Assembly (NCBI GenBank): GCA_030682475.1
Contig: JAUXOA010000040.1
Span: 25,412 to 89,411, forward strand
DNA: 64,000 nucleotides
Source: Rhodoferax sp.
GTDB lineage: Bacteria > Pseudomonadota > Gammaproteobacteria > Burkholderiales > Burkholderiaceae_C
Direction: 5' to 3'
Part shown: piece after piece, positions 54,028-62,330 of the stretch
Layout of the letters: each line of letters begins with the position of its first letter
Numbering within the stretch: the first letter of the stretch is position 1
Notes under the pieces: generated by a model
Seen by the model: the letters and a program-made list of their open reading frames with translations, nothing else
Told to the model about the DNA's origin: nothing
The model's database searches: none
Program-made: the position numbers and the translations under genes

Positions 54028-55254
54028 CTATCGCGCCAGCGCCCACGGCAATTGCAATGGCGAAATCACATCCACCGTGTGCGACGCGGTCGATTTCATG
54101 GGCCAGCCCTGTCGCACCGGTGCCACCACATAGGCGTGCTGCACGCCCACATCCTGGCAGGCCTGCCAAAAGCCTTTGGTCACCGTGGGTGCGCTGGAAA
54201 ATTTGATCTCGAACCCATATTTTTTACTGCCCAGTTCCACCACCACGTCCAATTCAGCGCCGGCGGCTGTGCGGTAAAAGCCGACATCGGCGCCCTTGGG
54301 TACGAGCCCACAAATTTGCTCCACCATCAAGCCCTCCCACGAATGGCCCGCCATCGGATGCCCGATCAAACTGTTGACATCGGGCAGGTTGAGCAAGGCG
54401 TGCAGCAATCCGCAGTCGCGCACATACACTTTGGGCGACTTCACCAGACGCTTGCCGACGTTGACAAAATGCGGCTCCAGCCGACGCAGCATCATGGTGT
54501 CCACCAGCGCGTCAAGATAGCGCGCCACCGTGGTGTGCGAGATGCCGCCCAGTGATGCGGCAATGCTTGACGCATTGAACAGTTGCCCGTGCAAATGCGC
54601 CGTCATGCGCCAAAAGCGGTGCAATGTCTGCGCCGGCACATTGACACCCAATTCGCGGACGTCGCGGTTCAGGAAAGTCGAAATAAAGTCGCTGCGCCAG
54701 GTGAAAGAGAGCGCATCGGTGGGGGCTGTGTAGCTCACCGGAAAGCCGCCTCGCAACCAGAGTTTTTGTAATGTGAGCAGTGTCATTTGGGCATTGGCAT
54801 CTGGCGCCATGACCTCTCGCACCTGCAACGGGGTCAGTTCCAGGTAGCTCACACGCCCGGCCAATGATTCAGAGCTTTGCTGCAGCAACTTGCCTGATGC
54901 CGAGCCCAACAATAAGAATCGTCCTGGTCGGCGCAGCGCATCAATTTCCGGGCGCAACTGGGCGAATACCTCAGGCACATACTGCACTTCGTCGAGCACG
55001 ATCAACTTGTCCCGATTGGCTTGCAAAAAGCCACTGCCGTCGACCAGCTTTTGACGGTCGCCAGCCAACTGCAAATCCAGGCTGACGGCGTCCGGGTAAC
55101 CGGCTGCAATCATCTTGGCCAAGGTTGTTTTGCCGACTTGCCTGGGTCCCAACAGCACGATGGCGGGTGAGAACGCCAGCTGTTCAGTGGCTGTTTGCAG
55201 TAGCGCACGCGGAAATTCATGGCCGCTGGCAAGATTTGATTTTGTCTCATTCAT
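54028..55254 (-). CDS. AAA-type ATPase with DUF4143 domain
   Basis: A 408-aa protein with Walker A LLGPRQVGKTTLAKM, Walker B KLIVLDEVQYVPEVF, sensor LLGSASGKLL, and a C-terminal DUF4143 region including a winged-helix-like part (SIAASLGGISHTTVARYLDALVD) and a restriction-nuclease-like fold (GAELDVVVELGSKKYGFEIKFS, an E/D...EIK pattern). These standalone ATPases are widespread in variable genome regions and their function is unknown. It lies between pgpA and the MFS-ssb pair as a single gene. Confidence 0.9.
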   Translation of the reverse strand: MNETKSNLASGHEFPRALLQTATEQLAFSPAIVLLGPRQVGKTTLAKMIAAGYPDAVSLDLQLAGDRQKLVDGSGFLQANRDKLIVLDEVQYVPEVFAQLRPEIDALRRPGRFLLLGSASGKLLQQSSESLAGRVSYLELTPLQVREVMAPDANAQMTLLTLQKLWLRGGFPVSYTAPTDALSFTWRSDFISTFLNRDVRELGVNVPAQTLHRFWRMTAHLHGQLFNASSIAASLGGISHTTVARYLDALVDTMMLRRLEPHFVNVGKRLVKSPKVYVRDCGLLHALLNLPDVNSLIGHPMAGHSWEGLMVEQICGLVPKGADVGFYRTAAGAELDVVVELGSKKYGFEIKFSSAPTVTKGFWQACQDVGVQHAYVVAPVRQGWPMKSTASHTVDVISPLQLPWALAR

Positions 55255-55306
55255 TCTTACATTTTGCCCCTATAACGATCAATATGCAAGGATAAGTAAT
55301 TGCATT

Positions 55307-55375
55307 GTCATTGCGGACTTGATCCGCAATCCAGTGCACCCGACGGCATGGATGCCGGATCGAGTCCGGCTTGAC
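55307..55375. repeat. GTCATTGCGGAC...GGATCGAGTCCGG palindromic repeat
   Basis: Two small palindromes, GCGGACTTGATCCGC and CCGGATCGAGTCCGG, lie within 69 bases. It is the familiar type of dispersed repeat seen in many proteobacterial intergenic regions. It occupies the 364-base gap between the ATPase gene and the MFS gene; no promoter is obvious in the remainder. Confidence 0.7.
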
Positions 55376-55618
55376 AAGGGTATTGCTGTGTCTGCCGTCT
55401 CCCTTAGCCCCAGCCGGCCACCAAGCGCAGGACGCGCTTCAGATCAATCTGGCCGAGATCGCCCACCCAAAGCACTGGCCTGGGGCGGCGTCGGCCGGAT
55501 CGGGGACAATCAGGCGTTTTGTTGCAGTGGCCGTTCGCGGCTGGATGTGCTGGAGAGCCCCGTTTTGTCTAAAGTTAATGCCCTGTTTGAGGGGAAGAGC
55601 GCTGTTGTTGCCAGCACG

Positions 55619-56818
55619 ATGACGCCGGTAGAGCGGCGCGCCAGCCTGTCGCTGGCCAGCATTTTTGCCCTGCGCATGCTGGGACTGTTCCTGATTTTGC
55701 CGGTTTTTGCGCTTGAAGCCGGCAAGTACCCGGGCGGTGACGATCCGGCCCTGATTGGCCTGGCCATGGGTATTTATGGCTTGACCCAAGCCTTGTTGCA
55801 ATTCCCTTTTGGTCTGGCGTCTGACCGGCTGGGGCGCAAACGGGTCATTGTGTTTGGCTTGGCTGTGTTCGCTGCAGGCAGTTTGGTGGCGGCCTGGGCC
55901 CCCAGCCTGACCTGGTTGGCGATTGGGCGTGCGGTGCAGGGCGCGGGCGCCATCTCGGCGGCCGTGACCGCCTTGCTGGCGGACCAGACCCGGGATGTCG
56001 TGCGCACCAAGTCCATGGCGCTGGTGGGCGCCAGCATCGGCCTGATGTTTGCGCTGTCACTGGTGGCCGCGCCTTTGCTGGTGGCCCCTATCGGGCTCGC
56101 CGGGCTGTTTGTCTTGACCGCCGGTTTGGCCCTGGCAGGCGTGGCCGTGGTGATCTGGTGGGTGCCCGCCGAGCCTTTGCAACATAAAAACATGCCGCGT
56201 GGCCGTCTGCTGGAGGTGTTGCGCCTGCCCGCCTTGCTGCGCCTGAATTTTGGCGTGTTTGTGCTACACGCCGTCCAGTTGGCCATGTGGATGGCGGTGC
56301 CGGCCTTGCTGGTGCAAGCGGGTTTGCCGCATGAACACCACTGGTGGGTGTACCTGCCGGCGGTGCTGGCTTCGTTCCTGGTGATGGGGCTTACGCTGTT
56401 CCCATTGGAGAAGCGGGGCCACCTGCGGGCGGTATTTTTGTCCGCTGTGGGCCTGATAGCGCTGGTACAGGTGGGCTTTGGGGTGGTGGCCGCTTCGGGT
56501 GCTCCGAGTGTCAGCGCCCTGGCCGTTTTGTTGTTCGTATTTTTCTGTGGTTTCAATGTGCTGGAGGCCAGCCAGCCGAGCATGGCCTCGCGCGTGGCAC
56601 CGGCGCACGCTCGTGGTGCCGCCATGGGGGTCTACAACACGCTGCAATCGCTTGGTTTATTTGCCGGTGGCGTGATGGGCGGCTGGCTGGTGAAGCAAGT
56701 TGGCGCGCCGGGCCTGTTCGCAGTCTGTGCTGGGGTCATGCTGTTGTGGCTGCTGGTGGCCTGGCCGATGCGTGCCCCGGTTGTCAACGCGTCGGGGCTG
56801 GCGCCAAAGGCGGGATAA
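55619..56818 (+). CDS. MFS transporter (YajR-like, 12 TM)
   Basis: A 399-aa inner-membrane efflux-type transporter. It has the loop 2-3 motif GLASDRLGRKRVIV, the motif C-like QGAGAISAAVTALLAD region and about 12 helices. I start at ATG 55619 since the upstream open frame (to 55115) reads through a repeat and antisense to the ATPase gene. It lies directly upstream of ssb, a pair often seen in betaproteobacteria together with uvrA; here uvrA is far away. Substrate unknown. Confidence 0.88.
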   Translation: MTPVERRASLSLASIFALRMLGLFLILPVFALEAGKYPGGDDPALIGLAMGIYGLTQALLQFPFGLASDRLGRKRVIVFGLAVFAAGSLVAAWAPSLTWLAIGRAVQGAGAISAAVTALLADQTRDVVRTKSMALVGASIGLMFALSLVAAPLLVAPIGLAGLFVLTAGLALAGVAVVIWWVPAEPLQHKNMPRGRLLEVLRLPALLRLNFGVFVLHAVQLAMWMAVPALLVQAGLPHEHHWWVYLPAVLASFLVMGLTLFPLEKRGHLRAVFLSAVGLIALVQVGFGVVAASGAPSVSALAVLLFVFFCGFNVLEASQPSMASRVAPAHARGAAMGVYNTLQSLGLFAGGVMGGWLVKQVGAPGLFAVCAGVMLLWLLVAWPMRAPVVNASGLAPKAG

Positions 56819-56831
56819 TGAAACCTGAAAT

Positions 56832-56881
56832 CTTGCGGGACAGACCGCAGCTACGCGCAGCGAGCAAGCTCTGTCCTCAAC
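56832..56881 (+). repeat. 50-bp hairpin repeat, copy E
   Basis: Full-length copy from CTTGCGGGACAGACCGCAG to CTCTGTCCTCAAC, starting 14 bases after the MFS stop, in sense orientation and preceded by CTGAAA as copy D is. Lies between the MFS gene and ssb. Confidence 0.85.
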
Positions 56882-56929
56882 CGTTCAAACTGCTAACCCT
56901 GTCCCCAGCTAACCAACCAAGGAGAACCC

Positions 56930-57424
56930 ATGGCATCCGTTAACAAAGTCATTCTGGTCGGCAATTGTGGCCGCGACCCTGAAATTCGCTATTTGCCTTC
57001 GGGCCAGGCGGTGGCCAATGTCAGCGTGGCGACCTCCTCGCGCCGCAAAGACAAAAACACCGGGGAAAGCATCGAAGACACCCAGTGGCACCGGGTGACG
57101 TTTTACGACCGGCTCGCTGAAATTGTGGGCGAGTACGTCAAGAAAGGCCAACCCATTTACGTCGAAGGCCGCATCAAGTACGGCAAGTACACCGATCAGG
57201 CCGGGGTGGAAAAGAACACGGTAGACATCATTGCCACCGAGATGCAACTGCTGGGCAAGCGCGAAGGCATGGGCGCGCCCGGTGGCGACGAAGGCAGTGG
57301 CGGCTCCGCCAGGCCGGCCACTCCGGCATCCCGGCCAGCCACCGCAGCGGCGCCCCGCCCGGCAGCGGCGCAGTCCAAACCGTCGAGTGGCTTTGACGAT
57401 ATGGATGACGACATTCCGTTCTGA
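56930..57424 (+). CDS. ssb: Single-stranded DNA-binding protein
   Basis: Tetrameric SSB of replication, repair and recombination. The 164-aa protein has the OB fold (ASVNKVILVGNCGRDPEIRY, EDTQWHRVTFYDRLAEI, GQPIYVEGRIKYGKY), a short Ala/Pro-rich linker and the acidic tip DDMDDDIPF that recruits partner proteins. GGAG lies five bases before the ATG. A strong terminator follows. Confidence 0.97.
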   Translation: MASVNKVILVGNCGRDPEIRYLPSGQAVANVSVATSSRRKDKNTGESIEDTQWHRVTFYDRLAEIVGEYVKKGQPIYVEGRIKYGKYTDQAGVEKNTVDIIATEMQLLGKREGMGAPGGDEGSGGSARPATPASRPATAAAPRPAAAQSKPSSGFDDMDDDIPF

Positions 57425-57445
57425 CCGGTACTTTTTTGTCGCTAA

Positions 57446-57483
57446 AAAGCCCTTTCAGCCCGAACGCTGCAAGGGCTTTTTTT
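57446..57483 (+). terminator. Rho-independent terminator of ssb
   Basis: AAAGCCCTT and AAGGGCTTT form the outer stem, CAGC/GCTG an inner stem, followed by a T run. It separates ssb from the RND operon promoter just downstream. Confidence 0.85.
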
Positions 57484-57493
57484 AGATCGGCCC

Positions 57494-57522
57494 TTGTACT
57501 CCATGGGGTATTCCTATATACT
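57494..57522 (+). promoter_or_regulatory. Promoter with CsoR/CstR-type operator of the RND-flavoprotein operon
   Basis: TTGTAC (57494-57499) and TATACT (57517-57522) have an ideal 17-base spacer. Within it, 57497-57510 reads TACTCCATGGGGTA, palindromic except for one central transition pair. A C-rich/G-rich palindrome of the TACCCC-N-GGGGTA kind is what CsoR-family repressors bind, and the last gene of this operon encodes such a repressor, so binding would block RNA polymerase and give autoregulation. Confidence 0.65.
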
Positions 57523-57546
57523 CCCAACAGTATTTTAAGGTGCCTC

Positions 57547-58629
57547 ATGCGTTCACTTGTATTTCCCGGCTTTCTCCGCTCCGCCCGCCACGTCATCCCG
57601 TGGGCCGGTGCCTTGGTCATGTCTGTCGCCGCCGCGCAGGGGGCGATTCAAGTACCTGTCGTGCCAGCGCAAGTCAAGGCGGTAGGGACAGGGTTCGAGC
57701 TCGAGGGTGTGATCCAGCCGGTCAAGCAGAGCACGATTTCAGCGCAGGCGAGTGGCCGCGTTGCCACGCTGGCGGTCAAGGCCGGTGACAAAGTGCGCTC
57801 CGGCCAGTTGCTTATCTCGATTGACGACCGCGAGGCGCAAACAGGAGTCCAGCGCAGCCAGGCGCAGATGGCGCAGGCGCAAGCTGAAGCGCGCAACGCG
57901 CAGGCCAATTTTGACCGCACGCGTGATTTGCAGAGCAAGGGTTTTGTCAGTGCAGCAGCCCTTGATACGGCCGAATCCCAGCTCAAGAGTGCGCTGGCCG
58001 GGCGCGATCAGGCTGGCACCGGGGCCAGGCAGTCGGCCCTGGCGCAGGGTTTTACCCGCGTCAGTGCTCCCTATGACGGCTGGGTGCTTCAGACCCACGT
58101 CGAAGCGGGGGATCTGGCGCTGCCGGGAAAACCTCTTCTTACGCTGTACGCCCCGCTGCCGATACGGGCGGTGGTGCAGGTGCCAGTTTCCCGCTCGGGC
58201 CAAGCGCGCGCCGCTGGCACGGTGGAAATCTTGCTGCCAAACGATGCGGCTGGTGCGCAATGGATTCGCCCGGTGGCGCGCAGCAGCGTACCGACGGCAG
58301 ACCCGGTTTCCCAAACCATTGAGTGGCGTCTTGAATTGCCTTCTGAGGCGGCGAAAACTTTGTTGCCGGGGCAGCAGGTGCGGGTGCGTTTTGCCGGGGG
58401 CCAGGCCGAGCGCATGGTGGTGCCGGGCGCTGCCGTGTTGCGCCGGGGTGAACTGACGGCGGTTTATGTGGTGGCGGGCAAGGGTTTTGCGCTCAAGGCG
58501 ATTCGCCTGGGGGCGGACCACGGCGCCGATGGCGTCGAGGTGGTGGCCGGCCTGATAGCGGGCGACCGGGTCGCGCTGGACCCGGTGAAAGCCGGGCTGA
58601 ACGGTGCGCAGCCGGCCCCAGCCAAGTGA
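57547..58629 (+). CDS. RND efflux periplasmic adaptor subunit
   Basis: Membrane-fusion protein linking an inner-membrane RND pump to an outer-membrane channel. The 360-aa precursor has an N-terminal hydrophobic export signal (to about residue 35, SVAAAQG), a lipoyl half-motif (ISAQASGRVATLAVKAGDKVRSGQLL), a helical hairpin (about 95-150), the second lipoyl half (RVSAPYDGWVLQTHVEAGD) and a beta-barrel. ATG 57547 lies 25 bases after the predicted -10; an upstream in-frame extension crosses the terminator and promoter and is rejected. First gene of the operon. Confidence 0.9.
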   Translation: MRSLVFPGFLRSARHVIPWAGALVMSVAAAQGAIQVPVVPAQVKAVGTGFELEGVIQPVKQSTISAQASGRVATLAVKAGDKVRSGQLLISIDDREAQTGVQRSQAQMAQAQAEARNAQANFDRTRDLQSKGFVSAAALDTAESQLKSALAGRDQAGTGARQSALAQGFTRVSAPYDGWVLQTHVEAGDLALPGKPLLTLYAPLPIRAVVQVPVSRSGQARAAGTVEILLPNDAAGAQWIRPVARSSVPTADPVSQTIEWRLELPSEAAKTLLPGQQVRVRFAGGQAERMVVPGAAVLRRGELTAVYVVAGKGFALKAIRLGADHGADGVEVVAGLIAGDRVALDPVKAGLNGAQPAPAK

Positions 58630-58630
58630 G

Positions 58631-61600
58631 ATGGGCATGAAAAACAAAGCACGCTTGGGCGTCTCCGGCCGCATTGCGGCGGCCTTTCAGACCAATGCCC
58701 TGACGCCCTTGCTGGCGCTGGTCGCCCTGCTGTTGGGCCTGTTTGCGGTGCTGGTGACGCCGCGCGAAGAAGAGCCGCAGATCAATGTGACGATGGCCAA
58801 TGTGCTGATTCCGTTTCCGGGTGCCAGCAGTGCGGATGTGCAGAACATGGTGGCAAGACCGGCGGAGCAGGCCCTGAGCCAGATCGCCGGCATCGAGCAC
58901 ACCTATTCGGTGGCGCGGCCCGGTCTGGCCGTGCTGACAGTCCAGTTCAAGGTCGGCGTGCCGCGCACCGAGGCCCTGGTGCGTCTGTACGACGTACTCA
59001 ACGCCAACCAGGATTGGCCGCCGCGCGAACTGGGCACGCTCAGCCCGATCGTGCGACCCAAGGGGATTGATGATGTGCCGGTGCTGGCGGTGACTTTATG
59101 GAGTCGCGAGGGCTTGCCAGCGTACGAGCTGGAGCGGGTGGCCCATGCAGTGGAAGTCGAACTCAAGCGGGTTCCGGGTACCCGTGAAGTCCAGACCATT
59201 GGGGGTCCGGGTCGGGCCGTGCAGGTGTGGCTGGATCCGGTGCGCCTGCGCGAGCGGGGCGTCGATCTTATGGGCCTCAAGAAGACCCTGGCGGCGGCCA
59301 ACTTTGGCATGCCGTCGGGCGCGGTGCTGGACACCGTGGACAAATCGGCCCAGATGGTCAGCGTCGAGACCGGTGAGTTTTTGCGTTCCGCGCAAGACGT
59401 GGGTGAGCTCGTCGTCGGTGTAGCCAAGGGCCTGCCGGTCTACCTGCGTGAGGTGGCACGGGTTGAGACCGGTGCCCAACAGCCGCAACGCTATGTGTGG
59501 TTTAGCCCCGGTGGGGCAGCAGCGCAGCCGGCTGAATCGACCACCGACAAAGTGGCGAACGACAAGGCATCTGCATCGCTGCAAGCGGGCAGTGTCTACC
59601 CGGCAGTGACGATTACCGTCACCAAAAAGCCGGGCGAAAACGCGGTCGACGTGGCGCGGGCCGTGCGCGAGCGCATCAAAGCCTTGAACAACACGGTGAT
59701 ACCTACCAATATGGAGGCCAGCATCACGCGTGACTACGGTGAGACAGCGGCCGAGAAAGCCAACAAACTGATTCAGAAACTGGCTTTTGCCACCGGCTCG
59801 GTCATCTTGCTGGTCGGCTTTGCCCTGGGCCGTCGCGAAGCGGCGATTGTGGGCGCAGCGGTCATTCTCACGCTGACCGCCACGCTGTTTGCGTCCTGGG
59901 CCTGGGGTTTCACGCTGAACCGCGTGTCGCTGTTCGCGCTTATTTTCTCGATCGGTATTTTGGTGGACGACGCCATTGTGGTGGTCGAGAACATTCACCG
60001 CCACCAGCAACTGACGCCGGATGCCACGCTCAAGGACATCATTCCGCGCGCGGTGGATGAAGTCGGGGGTCCGACCATTCTGGCCACTCTGACCGTGATT
60101 GCAGCCCTGCTGCCGATGGCCTTTGTTTCCGGCTTGATGGGCCCCTACATGAGCCCGATCCCGATCAACGCCAGTTTGGGCATGGCGATTTCTTTGGGCG
60201 TTGCGTTCACGGTCACGCCCTGGATGGCGCTTAAATTGATGAAGCAGCAGGGGCACGGGTCGGCGCACGCGGACGGCGGCAAGGGACTGGGCCCCAAACT
60301 GCAAGCTCTGTTCACCCGCGTTCTCACGCCGCTGCTGGACAGCGCGCGCAAACGCTGGCTGCTGCTGGGGGGCATTCTGGTGGCCATCATGCTGTCGGTC
60401 GGGCTGACCCTGGTTCAATGGGTAGTGCTGAAGATGCTGCCCTTTGACAACAAGAGCGAGTTTCAGGTGGTGGTGGAAATGCCGGCCGGCACGCCGCTGG
60501 AAAATACGGCGGCCACGCTGCATGAACTGGGCGCTTTTCTGGCGCAACAACCCGAAGTGTTGAACCTGCAAGCCTATGTGGGCACGGCCTCGCCCATCAC
60601 CTTCAATGGCCTGGTGCGGCAGTATTATTTGCGCGCCGAGGCGGAGCAGGGGGACCTTCAGGTGAACCTGGTAGACAAGCAGCACCGCAGTGACAAAAGC
60701 CACGTGATTGCCCAGCGCCTGCGCCCGGAGCTGGAAAAAATTGGCCTGCGACATAACGCACGCGTCAAAGTGGTCGAGGTGCCCCCTGGCCCGCCGGTGA
60801 TGTCACCCTTGATGGCAGAGGTTTATGGTCCCGACGAAGCCGGGCGGCAACAACTGGCCAGCCAACTGGCGCAAGCTTTTGCCGCTACGCCCGATATCGT
60901 CGGTGTCGACACCTCGGTCAAGGAAAACGCAGCACGGGTCTATTTGCGCGTGCGTCGTCAGCGTGCCGAGTCGCTCGGCATCCCGGTGGCGGTGGTGGCG
61001 CAGAGCGCGGCCATGGCCCTGGCGGGCGCGGACGTGGCTTACCTGCACGATGGACAAAGCAAATACCCGGTTCCGGTGCGCCTGCAATTACCGCGCGAGT
61101 CCCAGATCGGACTCGACGCCTTGCTGGCCATACCCCTGCGTGCCGCCAACGGACAAATGGTGCCTTTGTCCGAACTGGTGGAGGTCGAGCGCGGCGTGAT
61201 CGACAAGCCCTTGTTCACCAAAGACCTGCAGGGCGTGAGCTATGTGTTCGGTGACATGGCCGGCAAACTCGATTCGCCTTTGTATGGCCTCTTTTCCATT
61301 CGTGGCAAGCTGGCCGGGGCCGCCCTGGCGGGCACCGGTGAACTGGGCGAGTACTGGATTCGCCAGCCGAGCGATCCCTACCGTCAGTACGCCATCAAGT
61401 GGGATGGCGAATGGCAGATCACCTATGAGACTTTCCGCGACATGGGGGCCGCCTACGGCGTGGGCCTGATCCTGATTTACCTGCTGGTGGTGGCGCAGTT
61501 CCGCAGCTACCTGACGCCGCTGATCATCATGGCACCGATTCCGCTCACCATCATCGGCGTCATGCCGGGTCACGCCATCATGGGCGCCCAGTTCACCGCC

Positions 61601-61969
61601 ACTTCCATGATTGGCATGATCGCGCTGGCCGGCATCATCGTGCGCAACTCGATTTTGCTGGTGGACTTTATTGAGTTGCAGATCAGCCAGGGTGTGCCGT
61701 TCAAAGACGCCGTGGTGCAGTCGGCGGCGGTGCGGGCCCAGCCGATTGCCCTGACCGGCCTGGCGGCCATGATTGGTGCGTTTTTCATTCTCGATGACCC
61801 GATCTTCAACGGGCTCGCGGTGACACTGATTTTCGGTATTCTGGTGTCCACCCTGCTCACCCTGGTGGTCATCCCGGTGCTCTATTTCGCCTTGTACCGG
61901 CGCCGTATGGAGCCGCGCGCAGACGCCACGACGCTCCATGACAAGCCGGTTGAAGCGACCCCCGCTTGA
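58631..61969 (+). CDS. RND-family efflux pump, inner-membrane permease
   Basis: Proton-driven tripartite-efflux permease of about 1112 aa with 12 membrane helices and two large periplasmic porter loops. TM1 lies near residues 24-45; the proton-relay aspartates are the pair in GILVDDAIVVVENIHRH (about 446-447); GMIALAGIIVRNSILLVDF is the matching TM10-11 segment. It has an unusual hydrophilic insert in the first loop (PGGAAAQPAESTTDKVANDKAS split, near residue 300). ATG 58631 or 58637 are both possible. No outer-membrane factor gene is in the operon. Substrate is not deducible from sequence; co-occurrence with an SQR-like enzyme suggests sulfur compounds. Confidence 0.92.
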   Translation: MGMKNKARLGVSGRIAAAFQTNALTPLLALVALLLGLFAVLVTPREEEPQINVTMANVLIPFPGASSADVQNMVARPAEQALSQIAGIEHTYSVARPGLAVLTVQFKVGVPRTEALVRLYDVLNANQDWPPRELGTLSPIVRPKGIDDVPVLAVTLWSREGLPAYELERVAHAVEVELKRVPGTREVQTIGGPGRAVQVWLDPVRLRERGVDLMGLKKTLAAANFGMPSGAVLDTVDKSAQMVSVETGEFLRSAQDVGELVVGVAKGLPVYLREVARVETGAQQPQRYVWFSPGGAAAQPAESTTDKVANDKASASLQAGSVYPAVTITVTKKPGENAVDVARAVRERIKALNNTVIPTNMEASITRDYGETAAEKANKLIQKLAFATGSVILLVGFALGRREAAIVGAAVILTLTATLFASWAWGFTLNRVSLFALIFSIGILVDDAIVVVENIHRHQQLTPDATLKDIIPRAVDEVGGPTILATLTVIAALLPMAFVSGLMGPYMSPIPINASLGMAISLGVAFTVTPWMALKLMKQQGHGSAHADGGKGLGPKLQALFTRVLTPLLDSARKRWLLLGGILVAIMLSVGLTLVQWVVLKMLPFDNKSEFQVVVEMPAGTPLENTAATLHELGAFLAQQPEVLNLQAYVGTASPITFNGLVRQYYLRAEAEQGDLQVNLVDKQHRSDKSHVIAQRLRPELEKIGLRHNARVKVVEVPPGPPVMSPLMAEVYGPDEAGRQQLASQLAQAFAATPDIVGVDTSVKENAARVYLRVRRQRAESLGIPVAVVAQSAAMALAGADVAYLHDGQSKYPVPVRLQLPRESQIGLDALLAIPLRAANGQMVPLSELVEVERGVIDKPLFTKDLQGVSYVFGDMAGKLDSPLYGLFSIRGKLAGAALAGTGELGEYWIRQPSDPYRQYAIKWDGEWQITYETFRDMGAAYGVGLILIYLLVVAQFRSYLTPLIIMAPIPLTIIGVMPGHAIMGAQFTATSMIGMIALAGIIVRNSILLVDFIELQISQGVPFKDAVVQSAAVRAQPIALTGLAAMIGAFFILDDPIFNGLAVTLIFGILVSTLLTLVVIPVLYFALYRRRMEPRADATTLHDKPVEATPA

Positions 61970-62028
61970 GCAAGCAGTTTGCTCGCTACTTTTTTATCAT
62001 TTTCTTTTTCAACTTCAGGAGTTTTACC

Positions 62029-62253
62029 ATGACCGTCCAGCGCTACATTGTTGTTTTTGCCGGCCTCTTTATCATGATTTCACTGGCGCTTGGCATCGAG
62101 GGCAGTCCCTTGTTCGTCAGCCAATGGGCGCTTGCCTTTACTGCTTTTGTCGGCGTCAACCTGTTCCAGTCGGGCTTTACCAATTTTTGCCCGCTGGGTA
62201 TCATCCTGAAAAAACTCGGCGTGCCCGAGTCGAAAATCGGATGTGCCAACTGA
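62029..62253 (+). CDS. DUF2892 small membrane protein
   Basis: A 74-aa protein with two hydrophobic segments (about 5-25 and 30-50) and the family end TNFCPLGIILKKLGV. DUF2892 is the membrane part of the YgaP rhodanese and is often encoded with sulfide-oxidising and persulfide-handling genes. A good Shine-Dalgarno (CAGGAG) precedes ATG 62029. It sits 59 bases after the RND gene and before the flavoprotein gene. Confidence 0.87.
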   Translation: MTVQRYIVVFAGLFIMISLALGIEGSPLFVSQWALAFTAFVGVNLFQSGFTNFCPLGIILKKLGVPESKIGCAN

Positions 62254-62309
62254 AATGTGGTCGATGCGCTGGGCGTGCGGCTGAAATGAGTTTGTTAAGG
62301 AGTATGTTG

Positions 62310-62330
62310 ATGTTGCGAGTGTGGCTATGA
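62310..62330 (+). CDS. Six-codon minicistron (MLRVWL) before the flavoprotein gene
   Basis: AAGGAG at 62297-62302 is ideally spaced (7 bases) from ATG 62310, which opens a six-codon frame ending TGA at 62328-62330. This stop overlaps the flavoprotein ATG (62327) in an ATGA. The flavoprotein gene has no good Shine-Dalgarno of its own, so its translation may depend on termination of this leader. Could be accidental. Confidence 0.45.
   Translation: MLRVWL

Noticed and set aside
55115..55618. N-terminal extension of the MFS transporter
   Set aside because: Passes antisense to the ATPase gene and through a palindromic repeat; transporter similarity begins at ATG 55619.
13383..56881. CRISPR array from the 50-bp repeats
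   Set aside because: Copies are kilobases apart, inverted in one case, and without regular spacers.
59096..60754. 552-codon open frame on the minus strand
   Set aside because: Antisense to the RND permease, with no recognisable domain and composition typical of an antisense frame.
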